Below, piece by piece: positions 26,863 to 37,382 of a stretch of 64,000 bases of DNA. A model generated the notes under the pieces. It ran no database searches, was not told where the DNA came from, and worked only from the letters and a program-made list of their open reading frames with translations. The translations under genes were made by a program, and so were the position numbers. Position 1 is the stretch's first letter, and each line of letters begins with the position of its first letter. The DNA is from Microbacterium esteraromaticum. GTDB lineage: Bacteria > Actinomycetota > Actinomycetes > Actinomycetales > Microbacteriaceae. The stretch lies in contig NZ_JAFBBS010000001.1 of the NCBI RefSeq assembly GCF_016907315.1, forward strand, positions 2,480,001 to 2,544,000. Reading direction: 5' to 3'.

Positions 26863-27831
26863 TCAGCCGAGCCCGCGCTCCAGCACGTCCGAGGCGACAC
26901 GGGCGGTGCGGTCCCAGTCGTGGGCATTCGCCGGCGGTGACACACGACGCCGCGACATCGCCGCGTCTGTCATCGCACTGGCCCACTCCTCGGCATCCGA
27001 CCACGACTCGAGCGCCCACCCGCGGTCTCCGGTCACCTCGGCCACCGCTTCGCATCCGCGCCAGAAGATCACCGGCACCCCGCAGGCGACCGATTCGAGG
27101 GCGGGCAGGCCGAAGCCTTCGATCGTCGACGGCATGACGGTGGCCGCGGCGCCACGGTAGATGGCCGCGAGCCGCTCGTCGTCGACGCCGTGCAGCCACT
27201 CGACGCGGTTCTCGACGCCGAGCGCGGCGGCCCGTGCAGCGGCCTCCGCGATCTCGCGATCGGGAACGACCGCTCGCAACCGCACGTCCGAGGCGAGTGC
27301 GAGAGCCCGAAGCACGACATCGAGGTTCTTGTGCCGACGCACATTGCCGACGAACACGACATAGGGGTCAACGGAGGCATCCGTCGCCCCGTCCGCCCGA
27401 AACGCGTCGGAGCACCCGTTTCCGGCGTCGACGATCTCGACGGCGTCATCACCGATCCACTCGCGAATCGCGCGGGCCGATGTCTGCGACACCGTGAGCA
27501 CGACGCCCGCCTTGCGAATCGCGTGGCGCACAGGGCCGCGATAGTACGCCTCGAATTTCGCGCGCCCGGGCCACGGCATGCGCAGGTGGATGAGGTCGTG
27601 CACCGTCAGGATCTGCCGGGGCGCGCGGACGAGCGCGCCGTACCCAGGGGAGTAGACCAGAGCACCGGGGCCGACCCCTGGCAGCGAGCGGAACGCGTCG
27701 AGTGCCGAGTGGGCGTGCCCGCTGAGACCGAGGGAGCGCCACTCGGGACGCAGCCGCGGAAGGACCTCGCTCGCGTACCGTCCGATGCCGTGCGCTCCGC
27801 GGTAGCGGTCATCGACGTAGAGCTCGGTCAC
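26863..27831 (-). CDS. Glycosyltransferase family 4
   Basis: The 322-aa protein has the GT4 pattern: an N-terminal GAHGIGRYASEVLPRL loop, TVHDLIHLRMP, VFVGNVRRHKNLDVVL at the start of the C-terminal lobe, and MPSTIEGFGLPALESVACG around the donor site. The start is GTG at 27831. It lies 31 nt downstream of the alginate-lyase-like gene's start region and in the same direction, closing the glycan locus. It is divergent from glmS. Donor and acceptor are unknown. Confidence 0.87.
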   Translation of the reverse strand: MTELYVDDRYRGAHGIGRYASEVLPRLRPEWRSLGLSGHAHSALDAFRSLPGVGPGALVYSPGYGALVRAPRQILTVHDLIHLRMPWPGRAKFEAYYRGPVRHAIRKAGVVLTVSQTSARAIREWIGDDAVEIVDAGNGCSDAFRADGATDASVDPYVVFVGNVRRHKNLDVVLRALALASDVRLRAVVPDREIAEAAARAAALGVENRVEWLHGVDDERLAAIYRGAAATVMPSTIEGFGLPALESVACGVPVIFWRGCEAVAEVTGDRGWALESWSDAEEWASAMTDAAMSRRRVSPPANAHDWDRTARVASDVLERGLG

Positions 27832-27897
27832 GGCTCAACCCTCTCATGGCGCTCGACGCTCTCCGGTTCGTTCGGATCCCTCGCAAAATGCGCCGCT

Positions 27898-27903
27898 TAT
27901 TCT
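27898..27903 (+). promoter_or_regulatory. -10 box (TATTCT) of glmS
   Basis: TATTCT ends 7 nt before the glmS ATG, and no Shine-Dalgarno is seen in between, which points to a leaderless glmS message. No strong -35 is visible. No glmS ribozyme could fit in this short upstream region. Confidence 0.5.
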
Positions 27904-27910
27904 TGAGTCC

Positions 27911-29758
<1,848 letters not shown>

Positions 29759-29783
29759 GCTGACCTCCAGCCCTCGCGTTTCA

Positions 29784-29848
29784 GGGGCCGGCACGCCGGA
29801 TGTCAGACGGAATCACGCGCTCCGTCTGACATCCGGAGTGCCGGCCCC
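29784..29848 (+). terminator. Long hairpin terminator after glmS
   Basis: Two 28-nt arms (29784-29811 and 29821-29848) pair at all but one position around a 9-nt loop. The hairpin starts 25 nt after the glmS stop and ends before the acpS promoter. It is much longer than a typical intrinsic terminator and may also protect the 3' end. Confidence 0.8.
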
Positions 29849-29889
29849 GTTTCACGTCCCGGCAGCGGATGGGTCCGGATGCCGCGGGC

Positions 29890-29895
29890 TAGGCT
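29890..29895 (+). promoter_or_regulatory. -10 box (TAGGCT) of acpS
   Basis: TAGGCT ends exactly 6 nt before the GTG start of acpS, the leaderless spacing also seen for tsaB and the THUMP-like gene. It lies just after the glmS hairpin, so acpS-alr-tsaE is probably its own transcription unit. Confidence 0.5.
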
Positions 29896-29901
29896 GAACG
29901 G

Positions 29902-30264
29902 GTGATCATCGGCACCGGCATCGACCTCGTCGACATCGCGCGGTTCGAGCGCTCGGTCGTGCGCACCCCGGGGCTGCTTCCGCGGCTGTTCACCGATGCC
30001 GAGCAGCAGCTCAAGCTGCGCTCGCTCGCCGCGCGGTATGCCGCGAAAGAGGCGCTGATCAAGGCCCTCGGCGGCAGCGACGGCGTGTACTGGACCGAGA
30101 TCGAGATCGGCTCGGAGCCTTCGGGCAAACCCCACTTCGTGCTCAGCGGCTCGACGGCCGCGGTCGTCGCCGAGCGCGGCATCACGGCGCTGCATCTGAG
30201 CATGTCTCACGATGCGGGCCTGGCCATCGCGTACGTCGTGGCCGAGGGGACGGATGCCCGATGA
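29902..30264 (+). CDS. acpS: Holo-[acyl-carrier-protein] synthase
   Basis: AcpS moves phosphopantetheine from coenzyme A to the serine of acyl carrier protein. The 120-aa protein has the family's N-terminal GTGIDLVDIARFE (Mg-binding Asp), the RYAAKEALIKAL motif with the second acidic ligand, and a C-terminal LSMSHDAGLAIAYVV. The start is GTG. The stop overlaps a possible upstream ATG (30254) of the alr frame, but alr probably starts further down. Confidence 0.96.
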   Translation: MIIGTGIDLVDIARFERSVVRTPGLLPRLFTDAEQQLKLRSLAARYAAKEALIKALGGSDGVYWTEIEIGSEPSGKPHFVLSGSTAAVVAERGITALHLSMSHDAGLAIAYVVAEGTDAR

Positions 30265-30415
30265 CCTCGGCCCTCTCTTCGCCCAGACCTGCACCTCTTG
30301 CCCATACCTGCCGTTGCTGCTGCAGGTCTCGCCGGCAGGCGCAGGTCTCGGCGATGGGGGAGAGGGCGACGACCACCGACTCGGGGGTCGGACAGACGGA
30401 GGAGAGAGGGACAGC

Positions 30416-31519
30416 ATGAGCGTCGCGTTCCGTCAGGCGTCGATCGACCTCAGTGCCATCGCGCACAACGTGGCTCGCTTCCGCGCGCTCACCGGAGTGC
30501 AGGTGATCGGCGTCGTCAAGGCCAACGCGTACGGCCACGGCGCGCCCGAGGTGGCGACCGCCGCGCTCGCCGGAGGAGCCACCCGCCTCGGCACGGCAAC
30601 GCTCGAGGAGTCGCTGGCGCTGCGCAAGGCGGGCATCACGGCTCCGCTGATGGCCTGGCTGCATGCGAACGACCGCCGCTTCGACGACGCCGTCGAGGCG
30701 CGCATCGAGATCGGCATCTCGTCTTACGAGCAGCTGCTCTCGGCATCCGCTGTCGCCCAGCCGCCGGCATCCGTGCACCTCAAGGTCGACACCGGTCTGT
30801 CGCGCAACGGCATCGCGACCGACGATCTCGACCGGGTCTTCGCCGAAGCCGCCCGCCTCGAGCGCATCGGCCGCATCCGCGTGCTCAGCATCTTCAGTCA
30901 CCTGTCGGGCGCCAGCGGCGACGACGACCGCGCCCAGCTGGCCCGGTACCGGCAGATCGTCGCGCAGGCCGAGGCCCACGGCATCCACCCCGAGTTCCGC
31001 CATCTCGCGGCGACGGCCGGCGCGATCGACATCCCCGAAGCGCGACTCGACGCCGTGCGGGTCGGCATCGGGATGTACGGACTCTCTCCTTTCGCCGACC
31101 GCACGTCGGCCGAACTGGGCCTGCGTCCCGCCATGCGGCTGAGCGCCGCCATCGCCGCCGTGCGCCGCGTGCCGGCGGGCACCGGGGTCTCGTACGACTA
31201 CGCCTACCGCTGCGAGAACGAGACGACGCTCGCGCTCGTGCCCCTCGGCTATGCAGACGGGGTTCCGCGCCAGGCATCCGACCGCGGCCCTGTCATGATC
31301 AACGGGCGCCGGTACACCGTCTCCGGTCGCATCGCCATGGATCAGTTCGTCGTCGACGTCGGCGACGACGAAGTGCACCCCGGTGACGAGGTCGTGCTGT
31401 TCGGCGACCCGGCGGATGCCCTTCCCAGCGCCACCGACTGGGCGGATGCCGCTGGCACGATCAACTACGAGATCGTCACCCGCATCGGTTCGCGCGTGCC
31501 CCGGAGGTCGCACTCGTGA
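30416..31519 (+). CDS. alr: Alanine racemase
   Basis: Alr is a PLP enzyme that makes D-alanine for peptidoglycan. The protein is 367 aa. The PLP lysine is in VVKANAYGHG (Lys35), and the catalytic tyrosine region is GVSYDYAYR in the C-terminal barrel. GRIAMDQFVVDV is also typical. The ATG at 30416 follows a GGAGAGAGGG Shine-Dalgarno. The frame is open up to 30212, but that extension has no family similarity. The stop overlaps the tsaE GTG (GTGA), giving a coupled alr-tsaE pair. Confidence 0.96.
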   Translation: MSVAFRQASIDLSAIAHNVARFRALTGVQVIGVVKANAYGHGAPEVATAALAGGATRLGTATLEESLALRKAGITAPLMAWLHANDRRFDDAVEARIEIGISSYEQLLSASAVAQPPASVHLKVDTGLSRNGIATDDLDRVFAEAARLERIGRIRVLSIFSHLSGASGDDDRAQLARYRQIVAQAEAHGIHPEFRHLAATAGAIDIPEARLDAVRVGIGMYGLSPFADRTSAELGLRPAMRLSAAIAAVRRVPAGTGVSYDYAYRCENETTLALVPLGYADGVPRQASDRGPVMINGRRYTVSGRIAMDQFVVDVGDDEVHPGDEVVLFGDPADALPSATDWADAAGTINYEIVTRIGSRVPRRSHS

Positions 31520-31998
31520 GCATCGATCCCGCCTTCCTCGGACGGCTCGAGGTGCGCACCGCGGATGCCATGGAGAACCTCGGCCTGCGCATCGGCGAGC
31601 AGCTGCAGCCGGGCGACCTGCTGATCCTCACGGGCCCGCTCGGCGCCGGGAAGACGACCTTCACGCGCGGTCTCGCCGAGGGGCTCGGGGTGCGCGGTCC
31701 CGTGCAGAGCCCGACATTCGTGATCGCGCGCACGCACCCCTCGCTGGTCGGGGGAGCGCCCCTCGTGCACGTCGACGCGTATCGACTCGGCTCGGCGGCC
31801 GAGCTCGATGACCTCGACATCGACTTCGCACGCTCGGTGGTGGTGATCGAGTGGGGCCGGCCCATGGCATCCGCCGTGGCCGACGCCTGGTGGGACATCG
31901 AGTTCGAGCGCCCGGTCGGCGGCGATGACGACCTCGACGACGAGGATCTGGATGCCGATGCACCGCGCATCGTGACGATCGAGCGCGTAGAGGGGTGA
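31516..31998 (+). CDS. tsaE: tRNA threonylcarbamoyladenosine biosynthesis ATPase TsaE
   Basis: TsaE is the small ATPase of the t6A tRNA-modification complex with TsaB and TsaD. The 160-aa protein has the Walker A GPLGAGKTTF (residues 40-49), the SPTFVIA switch segment and VHVDAYRLG. The GTG overlaps the alr stop. The stop lies inside the left copy of a 9-bp repeat (31993-32001), whose other copy spans the tsaB start 26 kb away. In other actinobacteria tsaB follows directly; here the flagellar locus intervenes. Confidence 0.95.
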   Translation: MSIDPAFLGRLEVRTADAMENLGLRIGEQLQPGDLLILTGPLGAGKTTFTRGLAEGLGVRGPVQSPTFVIARTHPSLVGGAPLVHVDAYRLGSAAELDDLDIDFARSVVVIEWGRPMASAVADAWWDIEFERPVGGDDDLDDEDLDADAPRIVTIERVEG

Positions 31999-32001
31999 TC
32001 C
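31993..32001. repeat. Left 9-bp direct repeat at the flagellar island edge
   Basis: GGGTGATCC occurs here across the tsaE stop and again at 57936-57944 across the tsaB start. The two copies bracket the whole flagellar locus. They may be a target-site duplication, or traces of an ancestral tsaE/tsaB overlap of the GTGA type. Confidence 0.6.
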
Positions 32002-32030
32002 GCCCGCCCACGCGCGGCGACGACGCGGCC

Positions 32031-32267
32031 TCAGGGATTCGCGTCGTGTCGGCGCGCGAGCGCGGCGACGATCGCGTCGGCTCCGGAGGCAGCGGCAGAG
32101 ACGTTCTCGTCTTCGACGGCTCTGACGATCTCGGAGCGCTGGATGCGTGTCTCACGAGGCGCTTTGATGCCGACCCGGATGCTGTCGCCCTTGACGTCGA
32201 GCACAGTCACCTCGATCTCGTCGCCGATCAGCACGCTCTCGCCGATTCGCCTCGTCAACACCAGCAT
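32031..32267 (-). CDS. csrA: Carbon storage regulator / translational repressor CsrA
   Basis: CsrA binds GGA motifs in mRNA leaders and blocks translation. In Bacillus it represses flagellin until FliW removes it. The 78-aa protein has the complete family core: MLVLTRRIGESVLIGDEIEVTVL, then VRVGIKAPRE with the RNA-binding region, and RSEIV. The C-terminus is about 15 residues longer than E. coli CsrA. It is the last gene of the fliM-to-csrA operon, 4 nt after flhA. Its antagonist FliW is encoded at the other end of the island, and the flagellin leader carries matching sites. Confidence 0.96.
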   Translation of the reverse strand: MLVLTRRIGESVLIGDEIEVTVLDVKGDSIRVGIKAPRETRIQRSEIVRAVEDENVSAAASGADAIVAALARRHDANP

Positions 32268-32271
32268 CAGA

Positions 32272-34341
32272 TCAGCCTATCGGCGTCGGCGGCACGGCGC
32301 CGCTGACGGCAGGCTGCGCGGTGTCTCGCACCACACCGACCGTCTCGATCGTGAAGGAGCCCGACGCCTCGGTGTACGACAGCACCGGGAGGCCGTCGGT
32401 CTGCGCCGATACGAGGCGGCGCACGGCGCTCCGCAGCGTGGGGGCGCACACGAGCACGGGTTCGCCGCCTGCGCCGGCCGCGGCGGCGGTCGCTGCGTGA
32501 CGAACGGACTCGATCACCGCCTCCATGCGCTGCGGATCGAAGACGATCTGGGGGCCGTCGTCTCCCATGCGCAGGCTCTCGAGCATCGCCTGCTCGAGAA
32601 GGGGATTGATCATGATCACGCGCAGCACGCCATCTTCGGCGAAGCGCGCGGCGATCGCGGGGCCGAGCGCGGCACGCGCGGCCTCGATCAGCCCCTCGGG
32701 CTCGGTCGACGTCCTCGCGCGCAGCGCCAGGGCCTCGTAGATGCGGCTGAGGTCGTTGATCGGCACGCGCTCGGCCAGCAGCCCCTGCAGCACTCGCTGC
32801 ACCTCGGCGAGCGACAGCAGGGCTGGTGTCAGCTCTTCGACGGCCGCAGGCGACACCTGCTTGAGAGCGTCGGTCAGCTGCCGCACGTCCTCACGGCTGA
32901 GCAGCCTGGCAGCACCCGCATGGATCACGCTCGACAGGTGCGTGATGACCACGCTCGCCCGGTCGACCACGGTCGCCCCGGCGAACTCGGCGCTGTGCCG
33001 CATCTCGATCGGGATCCACTTGCCCTCGAGCCCGAAGACGGGGTCGTGCACGGCCGTTCCCGGCAGCGTGTCGAGCCCTGCCCCGAGGGCGAGCAGACGG
33101 CCGGGGGGCACGATCCCGCGCCCCGCCTCGACGCCCGCGATGCGGATCACATAGGTCGATGGGGCCAGCTCGATGCTGTCGCGCGTGCGCACCGGCGGCA
33201 CGACGAGGCCCAGATCCAGGGCGATGCGTCGGCGCAGCGCCTTGACCCGCGCCAGCAGGTCGTCCGGCCCTCCGGTCACCAGGTCGACCACATCGGAGGC
33301 GAGCTGTATCTCGAGAGCGTGCACGCGCATCCGCTCCATCAGCTCCTCGGGGCTGTCGGATGACACGGCTTCCACCGCCGGCTCGTCGGCTGCGGCGGCA
33401 TCCGCCTGCGTCGCCTTGACGCGCTGCGCAGCGAGGATCAGCAGGGCGCCGACGACGAGGAACGGCAGCACCGGCATGCCGGGGATGAAGGCCATCACGA
33501 TGGCCGCGCATCCGGCGATGCTGAGCGCGTTCACCGACTGTCCCAGCTGTGCGAACGCCGCACTGCCCATCTCGGTCTCGGCGTTCGAGCGGGTCACGAT
33601 CATGCCCGTCGAGACGGCCATCAGCAGTGCCGGGATCTGCGTGACCAGACCGTCGCCGATGGTCAGCAGGCTGTAGGTGCTGACCGCCTCGTCGATGGCC
33701 ATGCCGTGCGAGACCATGCCGATCGCGATGCCGCCGACGATGTTGATGATGATGATCACGAGACCGGCGATCGCGTCGCCCTTGACGAACTTCGACGCGC
33801 CGTCCATCGCGCCGTAGAAGTCGGCCTCGGCAGCGACCTCGGCGCGGCGTTCGCGCGCCTGGGCATCGGTGATCAGGCCGGCGTTGAGGTCGGCGTCGAT
33901 GGCCATCTGCTTGCCGGGCATCGCGTCGAGTGTGAACCGCGCACCCACCTCGGCGACGCGCTCCGCGCCCTTGGTGACCACGACGAACTGGATGACGACG
34001 AGGATGAGGAACACGACCGCGCCGATGATGAGCGAGCCGCCCACGGCGATCGCGCCGAAGGCCTCGATCACCTGTCCCGCATACGCCTCGCCGAGCACGA
34101 GACGGGTGGATGCGACGTTGAGTCCGAGGCGGAACAGCGTCGCCACGAGCAGCAGCGAGGGGAAGACGGAGAAGTCCAGCGGGCGCCGGATGAACATCGT
34201 CGTCAGCAGGATCACCAGCGCGAACAGGATGTTCAGGATGATCAGCAGGTCCAGCAGCAGCGGTGGCACTGGCACGACCAGCAGCATGATGATGCCCACC
34301 ACGGCGATGGGCACCGCGATCCTGTTCACCGTTCCCCGCAT
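32272..34341 (-). CDS. flhA: Flagellar export gate protein FlhA
   Basis: FlhA forms the nonameric export gate of the flagellar type III apparatus. The 689-aa protein has about eight N-terminal membrane helices (residues about 10-320), the conserved RPLDFSVFPSLLLVATLFRLGLN segment, the cytoplasmic FHIPEP loop equivalent (ARFTLDAMPGKQMAIDADLNAG), and the large C-terminal docking domain. Length and motifs are normal. It lies 36 nt downstream of flhB. Confidence 0.97.
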   Translation of the reverse strand: MRGTVNRIAVPIAVVGIIMLLVVPVPPLLLDLLIILNILFALVILLTTMFIRRPLDFSVFPSLLLVATLFRLGLNVASTRLVLGEAYAGQVIEAFGAIAVGGSLIIGAVVFLILVVIQFVVVTKGAERVAEVGARFTLDAMPGKQMAIDADLNAGLITDAQARERRAEVAAEADFYGAMDGASKFVKGDAIAGLVIIIINIVGGIAIGMVSHGMAIDEAVSTYSLLTIGDGLVTQIPALLMAVSTGMIVTRSNAETEMGSAAFAQLGQSVNALSIAGCAAIVMAFIPGMPVLPFLVVGALLILAAQRVKATQADAAAADEPAVEAVSSDSPEELMERMRVHALEIQLASDVVDLVTGGPDDLLARVKALRRRIALDLGLVVPPVRTRDSIELAPSTYVIRIAGVEAGRGIVPPGRLLALGAGLDTLPGTAVHDPVFGLEGKWIPIEMRHSAEFAGATVVDRASVVITHLSSVIHAGAARLLSREDVRQLTDALKQVSPAAVEELTPALLSLAEVQRVLQGLLAERVPINDLSRIYEALALRARTSTEPEGLIEAARAALGPAIAARFAEDGVLRVIMINPLLEQAMLESLRMGDDGPQIVFDPQRMEAVIESVRHAATAAAAGAGGEPVLVCAPTLRSAVRRLVSAQTDGLPVLSYTEASGSFTIETVGVVRDTAQPAVSGAVPPTPIG

Positions 34342-34377
34342 GCGTCACTCCTTCTCGTCATCAGCCCACCCGCGTCA

Positions 34378-35460
34378 TCACGCGGTCTTCACCGGCAGCG
34401 AGTGCACACCGCGCGCGGCGCCGCGTCTGCGCAGCATGTCCACGAACACCAGCACTCTCGCCACCGCGGTGTACAGCTCTTCGGGGATCTCCTGTCCCAG
34501 TTCGCAGGCCGCGTGGAGGGCGCGGGCAAGCGGCACGTCGCGCACCATCGGCACCCCGGTCTCGACCGCCCGCTCGCGGATGCGCTCCGCCACGACGCCC
34601 TTGCCCTTGGCGACCACCTTGGGCGCCGACCGCCCGGCCTCGTAGCGCAGTGCCACGGCCACATGCGTCGGGTTGACGAGCACCACGTCCGATCCGCCCA
34701 CGGCGGCGATCATGCGGTTGCGGCTCATGGCGAGCTGGCGGGACCGGCGCTGGTGGCGGATCAGCGGGTCGCCCTCCGAGTTCTTGTGCTCATCGGTCAC
34801 CTCGCGCTTCGTCATGCGGGTGTGCTTGCGGTTGCGTCGCATCACGACGAACACGTCGATCGCGGCGAGGGCGAGGCCCACAGCCACCGCGACCTGGAGC
34901 AGAGCCGCGACCCCGCCGGCCGCGGTGCCCAGCAGACGAGTGATCGAGTGCGCCCCGCTGACCGAGAGCACGGGGACGAGCGACGCGATCACGGCCCACA
35001 GCGCCACCGCGATGGCGGCGGTCTTGAGCAGGGCCTTCGCGCCCTCCCAGAGCGCCTGCATGCCGAACAGGCGCCGCACGCCAGCCACGAGGTTGAACTG
35101 CTCGTAGCGGCCGGACAGCTTCCGCATCCGCACCCCGCCCTGCACGACGGCGCCGATCAGCGTGACGACAGCGACGCTGACGAGCAGCGTGCCGAGGGTG
35201 GGCAGCACCGACCCGAGGCCGAGCCCCAGCACCCCCAGCGCCGCCTCGGCGGAGGGCCTGTTCGCGATCGACGTCAGGGCGACGAGCTGCTCGGTACCAG
35301 CGCTGGCGCCAGCGGCCATGGCGGCGGGCATGGCGATCGCCGCCGCGGCGATGCCGAGCCACGCGGTGAGATCCTGGCTGCGCGAGAGCCGGCCCTTCTG
35401 ACGGGCTTCGCGCAGATGCTTCTCGGTCGCCTTCTCGCTGCGCTCGCCGCTGTCGCTCAC
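34378..35460 (-). CDS. flhB: Flagellar export switch protein FlhB
   Basis: FlhB switches export from hook to filament substrates. The 360-aa protein starts with the typical GERSEKATEKHLREARQKG stretch, has four membrane segments, and keeps the autocleavage motif NPTH (residues 263-266) in the cytoplasmic domain. It overlaps fliR by 4 nt. A complete cleavage motif suggests normal hook-to-filament switching together with FliK. Confidence 0.97.
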   Translation of the reverse strand: MSDSGERSEKATEKHLREARQKGRLSRSQDLTAWLGIAAAAIAMPAAMAAGASAGTEQLVALTSIANRPSAEAALGVLGLGLGSVLPTLGTLLVSVAVVTLIGAVVQGGVRMRKLSGRYEQFNLVAGVRRLFGMQALWEGAKALLKTAAIAVALWAVIASLVPVLSVSGAHSITRLLGTAAGGVAALLQVAVAVGLALAAIDVFVVMRRNRKHTRMTKREVTDEHKNSEGDPLIRHQRRSRQLAMSRNRMIAAVGGSDVVLVNPTHVAVALRYEAGRSAPKVVAKGKGVVAERIRERAVETGVPMVRDVPLARALHAACELGQEIPEELYTAVARVLVFVDMLRRRGAARGVHSLPVKTA

Positions 35461-36218
35461 CTGCCCACCCCCTGCATCATGTGCAGCGCCTCGGAGGCGA
35501 GGGCGTTGACGATGCCCGGCAGCGCGACGAAGGTGAAGCCGGCGAGCACGAGCGTCAGGAGGATCTTGATCGGGAAGCCCATCGCGAACGCGTTCAGCGC
35601 TGGCGCTACGCGCGTGACGAGGCCGAGACCGGCATCCGCGAGGAAGAGCACGAGCAGCAGAGGGCCGGCGATCTGCACCGCGCCCAGAAACATCTGCACC
35701 ACGCCGTCGACGAGCAGCTCAGCGGGCGAAGCGAGGTCGAGGACGCCGTCGAGAGGCACCGCGTCGAAGCTGCGGGCCAGGCCGCCGAGCACGATCTGGT
35801 AGCCGCCGGAGGCGAACAGCAGCGCGAAGGCGGTGACGTGGAAGAGGCGGGTGAACTGCGCGCCGTTGACCAGCGAGTGCGGGTCGAACGCCTGCGCGAG
35901 CTGGAAGCCGCCGAAGACGTCGATCAGTCCGCCGGCGGCCTGGACGGCCGAGAAGCAGACGAAGACGAGGAAGCCGAGCACCGCGCCCGTCAGCACCTGC
36001 AGCGTGAGCGCGCCCAGGAAACCCGCGGTGTCGAGGGACTCATATCCAGGCGCGACCACGCCCGACATCGCGAGTGCCAGCGCCATCGCGAGCATCGCCT
36101 TGACCCGCACGGGGAACGCGCCGTACGAGAACGGCGGTGCGATCATGATGAACGCCGTGATGCGCACCCCGGCGAGCATCGTCGCCTCCAGCCATGCGAA
36201 GTCGATCGGGATGTGCAC
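35457..36218 (-). CDS. fliR: Flagellar export membrane protein FliR
   Basis: FliR is one of the core FliP5-Q4-R1 export-gate proteins. The 253-aa protein has about six hydrophobic segments and the family pattern RITAFIMIAPPFSYGAFPVRVKAMLAMAL near the N-terminus. It starts 1 nt after fliQ ends and overlaps flhB by 4 nt, in the common fliP-fliQ-fliR-flhB-flhA order. Confidence 0.95.
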   Translation of the reverse strand: MHIPIDFAWLEATMLAGVRITAFIMIAPPFSYGAFPVRVKAMLAMALALAMSGVVAPGYESLDTAGFLGALTLQVLTGAVLGFLVFVCFSAVQAAGGLIDVFGGFQLAQAFDPHSLVNGAQFTRLFHVTAFALLFASGGYQIVLGGLARSFDAVPLDGVLDLASPAELLVDGVVQMFLGAVQIAGPLLLVLFLADAGLGLVTRVAPALNAFAMGFPIKILLTLVLAGFTFVALPGIVNALASEALHMMQGVGR

Positions 36219-36219
36219 G

Positions 36220-36495
36220 TCAGCCGCCGCTCAGCAGCATCGGGATGCGGTCGAACATCGTCTCTGTGAACTGCACGATCTCGGAGATCATCCAGTTGCC
36301 CGCGATGAGCAGCGCGATGCCCACCGCGACGATCTTCGGCACGAACGACAGCGTGACCTCCTGCACCTGCGTGATCGACTGCAGCAGCGAGATCGCGAAC
36401 CCGACGACGAGCGCGGTGATCAGCAGGGGAGCGGCGAGCTTGGCCGCGATGAGCAGGGCCTCGCTGCCGATGTCGAGCACGGCTTCGGGAGTCAT
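36220..36495 (-). CDS. fliQ: Flagellar export membrane protein FliQ
   Basis: The 91-aa protein has two membrane hairpin helices (about residues 12-42 and 50-72) with the FliQ signature VVGFAISLLQSITQVQEVTLSFVPK. It forms part of the export gate. The ATG at 36495 overlaps the fliP stop by 4 nt. A longer frame to 36543 lies within fliP and is not used. Confidence 0.95.
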   Translation of the reverse strand: MTPEAVLDIGSEALLIAAKLAAPLLITALVVGFAISLLQSITQVQEVTLSFVPKIVAVGIALLIAGNWMISEIVQFTETMFDRIPMLLSGG

Positions 36496-37382
36496 CCTGC
36501 ACCGCCATAGCTCTCGATCAGCGTGCGGATGATGAGTCCCCACCCGTCGACGAGGATGAACAGGAGGATCTTGAACGGCAGCGAGATCATCACCGGCGGG
36601 AGCATCATCATGCCCATCGACATCAGCGCGGCGGCGACGACCAGGTCGATGACGAGGAAGGGGATGAAGATGACGAAGCCGATGATGAACGCCGCGCGCA
36701 GCTCCGAGATCATGAACGCGGGGATCAGGGTGTACAGCGGAACGCTCTGCGGGTCCTCAGGGTTCGGCATCCCCGCCACTCTCGTGAGCAGCGCGAGATC
36801 CTCCTCGCGGGTGTACCGCAGCATCCAGTCGCGCAGCGGGGGCTGACCGAGCTCGACCGCCTGCGTGAAGGTCAGCGACCCGTCGATGTACGGCTGCACG
36901 GCGACCGTGTTGATGTCGACGAGCACCGGCCACATGATGAACAGCGACAGGAACAGCGCGAGGCCGGCGAGCACCTGGTTCGGCGGGATCGTCGGCAGGG
37001 AGAGCGCGTTGCGTGTCATCGCCAGCACGACGAAGATCTTCGTGAACGACGACATCATCAGCAGCAGCGCGGGCGCGATCGACAGCAGGGTGATGCCCAG
37101 CAGTGTGAGGATCGACGACGAGGGCGACCCGTCGGCGCCGTTGATGTCGATGGTGATGCCCTGGTCGTCGGACCCGGGCGCGGCGGGCGGGGTCGGCGAG
37201 ACGGGGTCGTCCGGCTCGTCGACCGTCGCGGACGGCGAGACGGATGCCGAGGTCGCCGGCGTCGCCTGCTCGACTCCTGCGTGCGCTGCGCCCCCGGTCC
37301 ACAGCACGAACGCCCCGATCAGTGCCGCGCAGATCAGCATCAGCAGGGCGCCGCGACGGACGCCTCCCACGGCGGCGCTCAT
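36492..37382 (-). CDS. fliP: Flagellar export membrane protein FliP
   Basis: FliP is the main export-gate subunit. The 296-aa protein has a cleavable signal peptide (about residues 10-34), a Pro/Ser/Thr/Asp-rich linker of about 40 residues, then the conserved core (MMSSFTKIFVVLAMTRNALSLPTIPPNQVLAGLALFLSLFIM, and DLVVAAALMSMGMMMLPPVMISLPFKI near the end). The linker is longer than in E. coli FliP. It overlaps fliO by 4 nt. Confidence 0.97.
   Translation of the reverse strand: MSAAVGGVRRGALLMLICAALIGAFVLWTGGAAHAGVEQATPATSASVSPSATVDEPDDPVSPTPPAAPGSDDQGITIDINGADGSPSSSILTLLGITLLSIAPALLLMMSSFTKIFVVLAMTRNALSLPTIPPNQVLAGLALFLSLFIMWPVLVDINTVAVQPYIDGSLTFTQAVELGQPPLRDWMLRYTREEDLALLTRVAGMPNPEDPQSVPLYTLIPAFMISELRAAFIIGFVIFIPFLVIDLVVAAALMSMGMMMLPPVMISLPFKILLFILVDGWGLIIRTLIESYGGAG

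Noticed and set aside
30285..30329. Inverted repeat AGACCTGCA ... TGCAGGTCT between acpS and alr as a terminator or riboswitch
   Set aside because: Only 9 bp with a 27-nt loop and no other conserved structure; acpS and alr are probably cotranscribed.
30212..30415. N-terminal extension of alanine racemase to 30212 or 30254
   Set aside because: The extension is low complexity, the family begins near MSVAFRQASIDL, and a good Shine-Dalgarno precedes 30416.
32277..32303. GCCGATAG on the minus strand just before csrA, as a sixth sigma-28-like promoter
   Set aside because: The -35 position 15 nt away reads GCGG, not TWAC, and the box is fully explained by the last codons of flhA.
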